Source of the DNA: Streptomyces sp. NBC_00249
GTDB taxonomy: Bacteria > Actinomycetota > Actinomycetes > Streptomycetales > Streptomycetaceae
DNA length: 64,000 nucleotides
Direction of reading: 5' to 3'
NCBI RefSeq assembly: GCF_026342355.1
Contig: NZ_JAPEMV010000004.1
Coordinates: 620,001-684,000 of the forward strand
The notes below the pieces were generated by a model. That model made no database searches, was not told where the DNA came from, and was given only the letters and a program-made list of their open reading frames with translations. A program made the translations under genes and the position numbers. Positions 8,584-15,985 of this stretch are shown here, piece after piece (position 1 is the stretch's first letter; each line of letters opens with the position of its first letter).

Positions 8584-8772
8584 ATGAGCATCCGGGTGTC
8601 GCGGGACTCGGGCCGGACGTGGTCGCCGAGCACGCAGGTCCTGGAAGGCGACCCGTTCGACATCCTTTCCAACCCCGGCCGCTACCCCCCGTGCGAGTGC
8701 CCCCGCTGTGGCGGTACGCCGTCGTCGGCCGGTGCCCTTCGGCCGACATCCATCACGCCGGGGGCGTCGTAG
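8584..8772 (+). CDS. Small Cys-motif protein, hypothetical
   Basis: A 62-residue open frame starting ATG 8584 (MSIRVSRDSGRTWSP) with codon use like a real gene in its first two thirds. The central part ends in P-P-C-E-C-P-R-C-G-G, a tight three-cysteine knot of the type seen in short Streptomyces proteins that start with a strand-rich R-V-S-R-D segment. An in-frame ATG at 8461 would extend it by 41 residues. It has no strong ribosome site, so the call is tentative. It lies between the palindrome and the acidic peptide gene and could be the first gene of that unit. Function unknown. Confidence 0.4.
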   Translation: MSIRVSRDSGRTWSPSTQVLEGDPFDILSNPGRYPPCECPRCGGTPSSAGALRPTSITPGAS

Positions 8773-8833
8773 TGGCCGCCTTCCGACGTTGAAGGCCCCC
8801 TTCCGATCCGTGGCCTCGCGCCACCCCCGTCTC

Positions 8834-8864
8834 CTCACCGGCCCGGGAACAAAGGGCTGGTGAG
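8834..8864 (+). promoter_or_regulatory. Hairpin in the leader of the peptide gene
   Basis: Arms 8834-8844 and 8854-8864 pair over 11 bp (CTCACCGGCCC with GGGCTGGTGAG, one G-U pair) around a nine-base loop. No T-run follows, so it is not a classic terminator; it would sit about 65 bp upstream of the 51-residue peptide start and could limit read-through or protect the transcript. Confidence 0.35.
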
Positions 8865-8928
8865 GCACGCCCCATCGGGGCTGGGCCGGCATCGGTCGGC
8901 CCTGGACTTCCAGGAAATGGAGACACAC

Positions 8929-9084
8929 ATGGCAGCACAGAAGGAAGACCTGCTGATCGGCGTCGAGAGCCTGATCACGGTCCAGGACCGCTTCACCGCT
9001 GCGGCGGCGGAGTCCGACTCCACCGGCACCTCCGCGGGCGACGACGGCGAGAACCGCGACGGCCTGAACCTCCCGCAGGAGTAG
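8929..9084 (+). CDS. 51-residue acidic peptide, putative RiPP-type precursor
   Basis: Starts at ATG 8929 with GGAG six bases upstream; codon use is strongly GC3-biased, so this is a real gene. The N-terminal half (MAAQKEDLLIGVESLITVQ) is amphipathic and leader-like. The C-terminal half is rich in Ala, Ser, Thr, Gly and Asp (SDSTGTSAGDDGENRDG) and ends LNLPQE. There are no cysteines, so ordinary lanthipeptide chemistry is unlikely; Asp, Asn and Arg residues are available for hydroxylation. It lies 89 bp upstream of a JmjC-type oxygenase on the same strand. Small peptide plus oxygenase plus reductase suggests a post-translationally modified peptide, but this is inference; no known precursor family was recognised. 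Confidence 0.75.
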   Translation: MAAQKEDLLIGVESLITVQDRFTAAAAESDSTGTSAGDDGENRDGLNLPQE

Positions 9085-9173
9085 CACCACCAGCACGCCA
9101 CAGCACCAACCGGGGGCTCGTCAACCACGGCGGGCCCCCGGCCTCACGCCCATGACGCAGACCGGAGGAACAC

Positions 9174-10385
9174 ATGGACCACCACTTCGTCACCTCGATG
9201 GAGAAAGCCCTCGGCTGGGACGGCCCCAGGGAACTCGGAGCCGCTTTCGCCCGGGGAACGATCGAAGACCTCGATCTGCTCGATCGCCTGCTCAACCCCA
9301 AGAAGCTGCTGGACCTGGTGATGCGCCGCAGCGTCACCACCCCCCAGTTCCGCATCTTCCAGGACGGCGCCGAACTACACCCCGGCCGCTACATCCACTC
9401 CTCCGTCACCCGGCGGGGACAAGCCATCCCCATGGCCGACATGCACCGCGTCGGCGCGCTGATGCGCGAGGGCTGCACCATGGTCCTGGACGAGGTCGAC
9501 TTCTTCGACCCGGCCATGGAAGCCACCTGCCGCGCGCTCCAGTGGTGGGCCCGTGAGCTGGTGCAGGTGAACGCCTACCTGACCACCCAGGACGCCAGCG
9601 GCTTCAAGCTCCACTGGGACGACCACGATGTCGTGATCGTCCAGCTCGCCGGCCGCAAGAGCTGGGAAGTCCGCGATACCTCGCGCAAGGCTCCGATGTA
9701 CCGCGACTCCGCCCCCAACTCCGAGCCCAGCGACGAGATCGTGTGGCAGGGCGTCATGGAGCCCGGCGACGTGATGCACATCCCGCGCGGCTTCTGGCAC
9801 CAGGCCACCCGCGACGACCAGGGCGACGGCTACAGCCTGCACGCCACCTTCGGCATCGTGAAGCGCGTCGGCGTGAACTGGCTGGCCTGGCTCGCCGACC
9901 AGGCCCGCACGCAGGAGCTCTTCCGATACGACCTGGACCGCTGGAACTCCCCGGGCCAGTGGGACGGGCAACAGCGGCTCCTGGCCGACGCCGTCGCCGA
10001 GATGGCTACGAAGCTGACCCCGCAGGACTTCTTCGATGCCCGCGAGCGGGAACGCCTTGCCGCCCGGCACGTCCCGGCCACCGGCCTGTTCGGCAAACCC
10101 GCGGCCGTCGTGTGCGTCACCGACTTCGAGCCCGTGATCGAGCAGCACACCGACACCGTGGACGTCCTCGCCGCAGGCAAGAAGCTCTGCTTCTCCGGCA
10201 AGGCGTACTCCGCCCTCGCCCTGCTGCTGAGCGGCCACCCCGTCGACATCGCCGACGCCGCCGAGAAGACCGGCCTGGACGTGGAACAGCTCGCCGAGAT
10301 CCTGCTGAAGGAGGAACTGTGCACGGAGCTGACCCCCGCCTTGTCCTCGGCCTACACCGGTCTCGTCACCACCGCGACATCCTGA
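9174..10385 (+). CDS. JmjC/cupin-type Fe(II)/2-oxoglutarate oxygenase
   Basis: A 403-residue protein related to the YcfD/NO66 (ROX) class of peptidyl hydroxylases. The facial triad is H147-x-D149 (KLHWDD) and H209 (PRGFWHQ); R161/K162 after the second strand (QLAGRKSWEV) is placed to bind 2-oxoglutarate. Residues about 45-135 form the usual leading helices and strands. The C-terminal part (about 320-403) is a small helical domain resembling the winged-helix tail of ROX enzymes. Known relatives hydroxylate Arg or His in ribosomal proteins; here a 51-residue peptide gene directly upstream is the obvious candidate substrate. GGAGGA precedes ATG 9174. Its last 67 bp overlap the next gene. Confidence 0.85.
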   Translation: MDHHFVTSMEKALGWDGPRELGAAFARGTIEDLDLLDRLLNPKKLLDLVMRRSVTTPQFRIFQDGAELHPGRYIHSSVTRRGQAIPMADMHRVGALMREGCTMVLDEVDFFDPAMEATCRALQWWARELVQVNAYLTTQDASGFKLHWDDHDVVIVQLAGRKSWEVRDTSRKAPMYRDSAPNSEPSDEIVWQGVMEPGDVMHIPRGFWHQATRDDQGDGYSLHATFGIVKRVGVNWLAWLADQARTQELFRYDLDRWNSPGQWDGQQRLLADAVAEMATKLTPQDFFDARERERLAARHVPATGLFGKPAAVVCVTDFEPVIEQHTDTVDVLAAGKKLCFSGKAYSALALLLSGHPVDIADAAEKTGLDVEQLAEILLKEELCTELTPALSSAYTGLVTTATS

Positions 10386-11164
10386 CGGCCGCACTCGACC
10401 TCGGCGTCACTGCCCTGGACACCGCAGCTCCCTACCTCGGCTTCCGCTCGCACACAGTACTGGCCGAGACGGCCGCTGATCTGCTGCCGAAGTTCGCCGT
10501 CTCCACGAAGGTGGGCTTCTTCCCGGGCGCCGGAGGTGCTGAGCACTCCCTCGATCCGAGCCGGCTGCGCCTGGCCATCGAGAAGGCGGCCCGGGAACTC
10601 GGCAGAGAACCCGACACCGTGCTCCTCCACAACCCCGAGCGGAGCCTCACGAGCCTGTCCCCGGCCGATGGCCACGCCCTCCTCGGCAGCGCCTGCACCA
10701 CCCTGGTCGACGCGGCGCGCGACGGCCTGTGCCGCACATGGGGTGTGTCTTCCTGGGACACCCGGCCGCTCGGCATGGTCGGGGTGGACGACCTGCCGTC
10801 TCCGGACATCCTCATGGTCCGGGCCGGGTTCCTTGTGGGCATCGACCTCCTCGATGCCACGGCCGTCCTGCGAAGCGTCTGGCAGGCGGGCGAGACCTGG
10901 GGCATGAGCCCCTTCGGGGGTGGCAACGGGAAGGTCTGGGAGGACTTCGACCCTCGCCCGTTCCTTCGACCGCCCCACGATGGCTTGTCCCGCGTGCAGG
11001 CAGCATTCCGTACGGCGTTCCACCTGCCGAGTGCTGCCGCGGTGGCCACCGGCACCGACAACCCCGGTCACCTGGCCGAGCTGGTCCAGGCCCTGGGCGC
11101 GGATGTGGACACCACCGCCGTCAGTCAGTACCTGCGCGCCCTGCATGGGCACCGTCAGAGCTGA
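10319..11164 (+). CDS. Aldo/keto reductase, compact, intact catalytic tetrad
   Basis: A 281-residue AKR-family (beta/alpha)8 barrel. The tetrad is complete: D34 and Y39 (LDTAAPYLG), K64 (VSTKVG) and H104 (VLLHNPE). I place the start at GTG 10319 because AAGGAGGAA lies just upstream, inside the oxygenase gene, and the product opens with the first strand RLVLGLHRS; upstream readings in this frame are the oxygenase read out of frame. The 67-bp overlap implies translational coupling to the oxygenase. NADPH-dependent reduction of a carbonyl is expected, perhaps on a product of the oxygenase. The 3' end overlaps the convergent phosphotransferase by 10 bp. Confidence 0.85.
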   Translation: MHGADPRLVLGLHRSRHHRDILTAALDLGVTALDTAAPYLGFRSHTVLAETAADLLPKFAVSTKVGFFPGAGGAEHSLDPSRLRLAIEKAARELGREPDTVLLHNPERSLTSLSPADGHALLGSACTTLVDAARDGLCRTWGVSSWDTRPLGMVGVDDLPSPDILMVRAGFLVGIDLLDATAVLRSVWQAGETWGMSPFGGGNGKVWEDFDPRPFLRPPHDGLSRVQAAFRTAFHLPSAAAVATGTDNPGHLAELVQALGADVDTTAVSQYLRALHGHRQS

Positions 11165-12012
11165 AGCTCAGCCACCAGGCGCTCGGCCTCCTTGCGGGCC
11201 GGCACCAGCAGCGGATCCTCCTCGTACGCGTGAGGTCCGACGATCTTCGACAGGAAGAACAGCGACATTAGCTTGCCGTCCCGGCCCTCCAAGTCCGCAC
11301 GCCGCTCCTGGCGGACGCGGTCCGCGAGCGCCCGGACGGCCAGCGCATTGCCCCACAGCGTCGCAGCGTCCAGGCCCCGCGGCGCCATGCCCCAGTCCTC
11401 CCAGTCGATGAGGGAGAACTCCGGTCCCATTACGTTGGCCCAGGTCAGATCCGCATGAGCCGGCGCCCACCGCTCGATGCTCGTATCGGCAAGGCCGGGG
11501 AAGACCCCACGGAGTGTCTGCGTCACTTGCTGCTGGGTGATCGTCACCGTGTCCGGCGTCGCGATCCGCGGCGTCTGCTGGTCCCCTAGGGCGTCCAGCG
11601 AGGCGTTCAGCTCCGCCCACCACGCATCCGGCAGGCCCGGGTCTTCGAGCACCAGGGCGCCCTTGGCGACAGACGGTGACGCAAGCAGCTCCAGCTCATC
11701 CGCGCGCCACATCACCGGCTCGCCAGGCTCGCGCCACGCCACGCCCTGGTACCACTCGGGCATCGCGACCCCTTGCAGCACGGCGGCGGCCTCGGTCCCG
11801 TTCCAGCCCTGCGGGCCGATCCGCTCGAATCCCCGCCGCTCGATACGCACCCACGTGCCCCGGTCCGTACGGCCACCCAAGGAGCGCCGCTTGCGCACCA
11901 GCGCCTGCCGATCCAATCGCACGTGCAGGGCCTGCTCCACGCGCTCCAGCACGTCTTCGACCGGTTGACGGCGCAGGTCCACTCGGGCGGCGACAGGCAG
12001 GGAAACAGTCAT
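11155..12012 (-). CDS. Aminoglycoside phosphotransferase-like kinase
   Basis: A 285-residue protein with the APH/choline-kinase catalytic loop H-A-D-L-T-W-A-N-V (about residue 190) and the metal-binding I-D-W-E-D-W-G motif (about 206-212). It would transfer phosphate from ATP to a small-molecule hydroxyl; the acceptor is unknown and antibiotic resistance cannot be assumed. The start ATG 12012 has AGGAGG five bases upstream; a longer in-frame opening to 12093 lacks one. It is tail-to-tail with the aldo/keto reductase and marks the right end of the accessory block. Like the XRE gene, its codon use is less extreme than that of the core genes. Confidence 0.85.
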   Translation of the reverse strand: MTVSLPVAARVDLRRQPVEDVLERVEQALHVRLDRQALVRKRRSLGGRTDRGTWVRIERRGFERIGPQGWNGTEAAAVLQGVAMPEWYQGVAWREPGEPVMWRADELELLASPSVAKGALVLEDPGLPDAWWAELNASLDALGDQQTPRIATPDTVTITQQQVTQTLRGVFPGLADTSIERWAPAHADLTWANVMGPEFSLIDWEDWGMAPRGLDAATLWGNALAVRALADRVRQERRADLEGRDGKLMSLFFLSKIVGPHAYEEDPLLVPARKEAERLVAELQL

Positions 12013-12135
12013 CAGGACCTCCTCGGCGAACGGATGACCGTAGCAGGAGCGGCCCGTACGAAACGACTCGCTCGTCAATGTCTGGTGCAGCAACTCCCGC
12101 CCTGTCTTTGAGTGTTGCTGAGACGGGGCCCCGTC

Positions 12136-12723
12136 CTACGGGGTCCCCTTCGCGGCGGCCTTCTGCGCCTGCTTGTACTCCCGGACCTTCGCCAGGGACT
12201 CCGGCCCGGTGATGTCGGCGGCGGACCGGTACACGTTCGCCCGCCCGTAGTCCCCGGCGGCCTCCCGCCACCCCTTCGGGCGGACGCCCAGCCGTTTGCC
12301 CAGGAGCGCGAGGAAGATCTTCGCCTTCTGCTCCCCGAACCCCGGCAGCGCCTTCAGCCGCGCCAACAGCTCCGCCCCGGTGTCCGCGTCGGCCCAGACG
12401 GCCTCCGCGTCCCCGTCGTAGTGCTCCACGAGGTACGCGCACAGCTGCTGGATCCGCTTCGCCATCGACCCCGGGTACCGGTGCACGGCGGGTTTCTGCG
12501 AGAGCAGCGCGGCGAAGGCCTCCGGGGCGTAGGCGGCGATGGCGTGCGCGTCGAGGTCGTCGGCGCCGAGCCGCTGGGCGATCGTCCAGGGCCCGGAGAA
12601 CGCCCACTCCATCGGTACCTGCTGGTCGAGCAGCATGCCGGTGAGCGCGGCGAGCGGGCTCCGGGAGAGGAGGGCGTCGGCCTCGGGCTGCTGTGCCAGC
12701 CGGATGGTGATGTCGTCGTCCAT
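12136..12723 (-). CDS. HhH-GPD base-excision DNA repair protein
   Basis: A 195-residue protein of the helix-hairpin-helix GPD superfamily (endonuclease III/AlkA-like). The hairpin is visible at LKALPGFGEQKAKIFLALLG. The usual iron-sulfur cysteines are absent, and the catalytic Asp of the GPD loop is not certain by eye. Members remove damaged bases from DNA. Start at ATG 12723 (MDDDITIRLAQQ), which avoids a basic upstream extension. Transcribed away from the VOC gene; starts are 122 bp apart. Confidence 0.85.
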   Translation of the reverse strand: MDDDITIRLAQQPEADALLSRSPLAALTGMLLDQQVPMEWAFSGPWTIAQRLGADDLDAHAIAAYAPEAFAALLSQKPAVHRYPGSMAKRIQQLCAYLVEHYDGDAEAVWADADTGAELLARLKALPGFGEQKAKIFLALLGKRLGVRPKGWREAAGDYGRANVYRSAADITGPESLAKVREYKQAQKAAAKGTP

Positions 12724-12845
12724 GCCCCCAGCCTCCCCCGTCCCCACCGCCCGCGCGCGGTCGGCGCGCGATTGTCGGACCCCCCGCCTAGCGTGGGAGC
12801 GAAAGGCACGCATGGACACAGAGACGACACAGGAGTCGATCGACC

Positions 12846-13658
12846 ATGGCTGAGTTCCAGGAAGGCGCCCCGTGCTGGGTGGACGCGATGTTCTCCGACG
12901 TGGAGGGCGCCAAGGAGTTCTACGCCGACGTACTGGGCTGGACCTTCGGTGAGGCCAGTACCGAGTACGGCAACTACACGCAGGCCTATTCCGACGGCAA
13001 GGCGGTCGCGGCCGTCGTACCGCCGATGCCCGGGGGCGACGCCCCCTCGCAGTGGTGTCTGTACTTCGCCTCGCCCGACGCCGCCGCGACCGCCGAGAAG
13101 ATCAAGGCGGCCGGCGGCGAGCTGGTGATGGATCCGATGCAGGTCGGCACGTTCGGCACGATGCTGATCGCGAAGGAGCCGAGCGGCGCCGTCTTCGGCG
13201 TCTGGCAGCCGGGCGAGCACAAGGGCTTCGAGAAGCAGAACGAGCCGGGTGCGTTCGCCTGGGCGGAGGTCTTCAGCCGGGACGTGGCGAAGCCGGACGC
13301 CTTCCTCCCGAAGGTCTTCCCGTACGAGACGCAGCAGATGGACCTGGGCGACGCCCCGGAGGCGGCCGGGATGGACTTCAAGATCTTCAGCCTGGGCGGC
13401 AAGGACCAGCCGGTGCTGGGCCGGATGAACATGGGCGAGGAGTTCCCGCCGGAGATCCCGTCCTACATCCAGATCTACTTCGCCGTGCCGGACTGCGACG
13501 CGGCGGTGGAGAAGACCAAGGCGCGCGGCGGGAAGCTGCACTTCGGGCCGATGGACAGCCCCTTCGGCCGGTTCGCGGCGGTCGCCGACCCGCAGGGCGC
13601 GGCGTTCGCGGTGATCGACCTGTCGACGACGTCGGGGGAGATGCCGAAGTTCACCTAG
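12846..13658 (+). CDS. VOC family protein, two glyoxalase-like domains
   Basis: A 270-residue protein with two tandem vicinal-oxygen-chelate modules. The first spans about residues 8-125 (PCWVDAMFSDVEGAKEFYADVLGW), the second about 135-265 (FAWAEVFSRDVAKPDAFLPKVF, closing GAAFAVIDL). Together they form one full metal-dependent active-site barrel. VOC proteins include glyoxalases, dioxygenases and antibiotic-binding proteins; the classical glyoxalase Glu/His ligand pattern is not clear here. The start ATG 12846 lies in a good context. A 14-bp perfect hairpin follows the stop. Confidence 0.88.
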   Translation: MAEFQEGAPCWVDAMFSDVEGAKEFYADVLGWTFGEASTEYGNYTQAYSDGKAVAAVVPPMPGGDAPSQWCLYFASPDAAATAEKIKAAGGELVMDPMQVGTFGTMLIAKEPSGAVFGVWQPGEHKGFEKQNEPGAFAWAEVFSRDVAKPDAFLPKVFPYETQQMDLGDAPEAAGMDFKIFSLGGKDQPVLGRMNMGEEFPPEIPSYIQIYFAVPDCDAAVEKTKARGGKLHFGPMDSPFGRFAAVADPQGAAFAVIDLSTTSGEMPKFT

Positions 13659-13676
13659 GCCGCCGGTCCGGACGTG

Positions 13677-13717
13677 CCCGTGCCCCCGCCGGTGTTCGCT
13701 CGCGGCGGGGGCACGGG
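13677..13717. terminator. Bidirectional terminator hairpin
   Basis: Perfect 14-bp arms (13677-13690 and 13704-13717, CCCGTGCCCCCGCC with its complement) around a 13-base loop, lying between the stop of the VOC gene and the stop of the convergent small secreted protein gene. No T-run, as is common for Streptomyces. Confidence 0.7.
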
Positions 13718-13728
13718 GGTGCGGGGGT

Positions 13729-13941
13729 TCAGCGCAGGCCGTGGACGATGTACGTGCCGAAGTACGCCGGGTGGTACGCGGGGTGGAGCAGCGGGGCGTG
13801 CGACACCAGGGGGGTGTTGGAGTACACGGCGTAGCCGAAGAGGGGCAGCGGGTACGAGGTCTGGGCGGCCTGGGTGGGGGCGCAGGTCAGGAGGGTGGAG
13901 CTGAGAGCGAGCGCCGCGGCGGCGGCGATGTTCTTGATCAT
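13729..13941 (-). CDS. Small secreted protein, hypothetical
   Basis: A 70-residue protein with a clear Sec signal peptide (MIKNIAAAAALALSSTLLT, cleavage likely after TQAA) and a 45-residue aromatic mature part rich in Tyr, Pro and His (SYPLPLFGYAVYSNTPL, HPAYHPAYFGTY). No cysteine remains after cleavage. Function not recognised. An in-frame extension to 13989 begins MSPAGKRKRAG and has a weak ribosome-like GGAAAG, so the start is uncertain; either form keeps the export signal. Confidence 0.6.
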   Translation of the reverse strand: MIKNIAAAAALALSSTLLTCAPTQAAQTSYPLPLFGYAVYSNTPLVSHAPLLHPAYHPAYFGTYIVHGLR

Positions 13942-14032
13942 GGGTGAAGGGATAGCGCCCGCGCGCTTCCGCTTTCCAGCCGGGGACACGCTCCGTCACC
14001 CGTATGCCGGAGCCGGTTCACCGAAGAATCGA

Positions 14033-14743
14033 TCATTCGACCGTCGTCATGCCGACCACCTGGGGCAACGCGGCGGCTACGGCGGCTTTCCTGGCCCGCC
14101 TGCGGACCACGGCGTACGCGATCCAGAAGCCGATCCCGGTGGGCAGGGTGACCAGCAGGCCGACGATGCCGATGCCGCCGGTCACCAAGTAGCCGACGGG
14201 GGTGTCGACGGCCTTGAACCACACCGCTGACAGGGCCACCGTGCCGTGTCCCTCGGAGTCCTGGTTGAAGGAGGAGTCGAAGGAGTTGTTCCGGTTGTCT
14301 CCCATCAGGAAGACCCGGCCCTCCGGCACGGTCACGTCGAACGGGACGGTGGCGGGTACGGCGCGGTTCAGCAGGTACGGCTCTTCGAGCGGCCGGCCGT
14401 TGAGGACGAGCCGGGAGGCGCCCCGGGTGAAGGTGATCCGGTCGCCGCCGACGGCCACGACCCGGAACAGCGAGTACTCGTCCTGGTCGGGGTGCCAGTG
14501 TGGGGACGCCAGTACGACGTCTCCGCGCGCGGCCTCGGTCACCGGCGTTCCGTCGAAGAAGATCCCGTCGCCCTGCGTGTATGTCGGCAGCATGACATCG
14601 CCGCCCATCCGCTTCACGTGGTACGCGTTCGGCGCGATGTGGTGGCACCAGGCGAAGGCCGCCGCCAGGAGGGCGGGGCCGACGAGCGTCAGCACGAGGG
14701 CCGTGATCCGGAGTCCGCGGCCCGGCCGTCTGTTTTTCGCCAT
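14033..14743 (-). CDS. Signal peptidase I (S26) homologue lacking the catalytic Ser/Lys dyad
   Basis: A 236-residue membrane protein with an N-terminal helix (about 11-33), an S26 catalytic-type domain and a C-terminal helix (about 186-208). The S26 box D with M-G-D-N-R-N-N-S-F-D-S is intact. However, at box B, where the nucleophile Ser-Met-x-Pro-Thr should be, the sequence is D-V50-M-L-P-T, and at the general-base position Lys-Arg-x-x-G it is F93-R-V-V-A-V-G-G-D. Both catalytic residues are therefore replaced. The fold is clear but classical activity is not expected; it may be a pseudo-enzyme or use another base. Start ATG 14743, 34 bp upstream of nothing else on this strand except the HTH protein stop. 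Confidence 0.8.
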   Translation of the reverse strand: MAKNRRPGRGLRITALVLTLVGPALLAAAFAWCHHIAPNAYHVKRMGGDVMLPTYTQGDGIFFDGTPVTEAARGDVVLASPHWHPDQDEYSLFRVVAVGGDRITFTRGASRLVLNGRPLEEPYLLNRAVPATVPFDVTVPEGRVFLMGDNRNNSFDSSFNQDSEGHGTVALSAVWFKAVDTPVGYLVTGGIGIVGLLVTLPTGIGFWIAYAVVRRRARKAAVAAALPQVVGMTTVE

Positions 14744-14777
14744 GTGAGCCCCCCTGGACCGAATGTTTGGCCGAATT

Positions 14778-15701
14778 CTATGGGGGGTCTCCGCAGTCCC
14801 CGCACCAGCCCGGGGAGGGGCTCCGGAAGGCCCGGTCGCAGGTCGGACAGGTCTGGAAGGGGTCCGGGGGTACGTACGCGGCGCGTTTGAACTCGGCTTC
14901 CAGGATCGGCGGGAGCTGGGCCTTGAGCCGGTGGGCGATCAGCCCGGCCGGGTTGGTGAGCGGGTGGGGGAGCCTGGCCGTCAGCGCGGCGGTGATCCCG
15001 TCCATGCTGCCGCCCCGGTCGAGCCAGACCTCGACGCCGTCCGCGAGGCGGTCGATGTCCCGCTGGCCGAGGAGCAGCCGGTGGTCGACGCGGCGGAGCC
15101 GGGCGAGGATCGTCATGGCCGCCTGGCGGCGGGGGGAGGGCGGTGCGGGTGCGGGTGCGGGTGCCGGTGCGGCATCCGGCTCAGGCTCCGGCTCGGGCGC
15201 CGGGGCTTCGACCTCGGGCTCCGGCTCGGGCTCGGGTGCGTGTACGGGTTCCGGCTCGGGTTCAGGGGCTTCGGCCTGGGGCTCCGGCTCCGGCTCCGGC
15301 TCGGGCTCCGGGACGGGCTCCGGCTCCGGGGCCACGGCCGCCGCCGGCATCGGGCGCGTCATCGCCTGGGGGTGGTTGTAGGAAATCGTCCGGGTGACGA
15401 ACCGCCCGTCGGGCAGCTGTTCCCGGATCCGCCGCAGATAGCCGTGCGCCTCCAGCTCGCGCAGCGCGGCCGCGATCCGGATCTCGCCCTCCGGCAGCCG
15501 CCTGGCCAGGTCTTTGATGCTGATGGGGGTCCCGGGCGGCAGCGACTGGATGTACGCGGCGAGGCCCCGGGCGGTGAGCGAGAGCTCGTCGTGCTGGAGC
15601 AGGTGGTTGCCGAGGACGGTGAACTTGGACGCGTGCCGGATGTTCGAGTGACGAACTCCGTACGCCGAGCGCGGGCGCGCGATAACCTGCTGAGAAGCCA
15701 T
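14778..15701 (-). CDS. Helix-turn-helix protein with Pro-Glu repeat linker and Cys4 tail
   Basis: A 307-residue protein. Residues about 25-100 form a winged helix-turn-helix like those of replication initiators and DnaD-type proteins (SKFTVLGNHLLQHDELSLTA, then ISIKDLARRLPEGEIRIAAAL). A low-complexity stretch of repeated P-E dipeptides (about 120-190) links it to a helical domain (about 195-285). The end has four cysteines (TCPTCDRAF and WCGDCG), a likely zinc ribbon. The start ATG 15701 (MASQQVIARPRS) is preferred; a longer opening from 15920 is not Streptomyces-like protein. Family of DNA-binding proteins frequent in Streptomyces; target unknown. Confidence 0.8.
   Translation of the reverse strand: MASQQVIARPRSAYGVRHSNIRHASKFTVLGNHLLQHDELSLTARGLAAYIQSLPPGTPISIKDLARRLPEGEIRIAAALRELEAHGYLRRIREQLPDGRFVTRTISYNHPQAMTRPMPAAAVAPEPEPVPEPEPEPEPEPQAEAPEPEPEPVHAPEPEPEPEVEAPAPEPEPEPDAAPAPAPAPAPPSPRRQAAMTILARLRRVDHRLLLGQRDIDRLADGVEVWLDRGGSMDGITAALTARLPHPLTNPAGLIAHRLKAQLPPILEAEFKRAAYVPPDPFQTCPTCDRAFRSPSPGWCGDCGDPP
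15164..15345. repeat. Low-complexity Pro-Glu/Ala coding repeat
   Basis: Tandem GGCTCC/GGCTCG-type hexamers read on the minus strand as P-E-P-E and A-P-A-P dipeptides, inside the helix-turn-helix gene. Such stretches are prone to slippage and length change between strains. Confidence 0.8.
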
Positions 15702-15985
15702 GGGAAGCCTGCTTACTTCCTGCTTGGTCAGGCCCTCGCCCGGGATTGCCGTCCCGGCGGGGGCCGTCTTCGTTTGTGGGGTGTGTCGGGGCGAGCATAT
15801 GCCCGGCAACCCGTCGGAAATCCAGCTGAGTTGGACTTGTTCACCCGTGTGAGTGAGGGCGGCTCCGGGGGGAGGCTGGTGGGGTTGGGAAAGGTGCTTT
15901 CTCTCAGTACTGCGGAGCAAAAGAAACGTACGGTCCCACCGGCACGCGGTTCACCGGGTCCCGGTGGGAGCCCTCCCATCACGGG

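Noticed and set aside
12089..12121. CAGCAAC/GTTGCTG inverted repeat between the phosphotransferase and HhH-GPD genes
   Set aside because: Only seven base pairs with a 19-base loop, no T-run; not convincing as terminator or operator.
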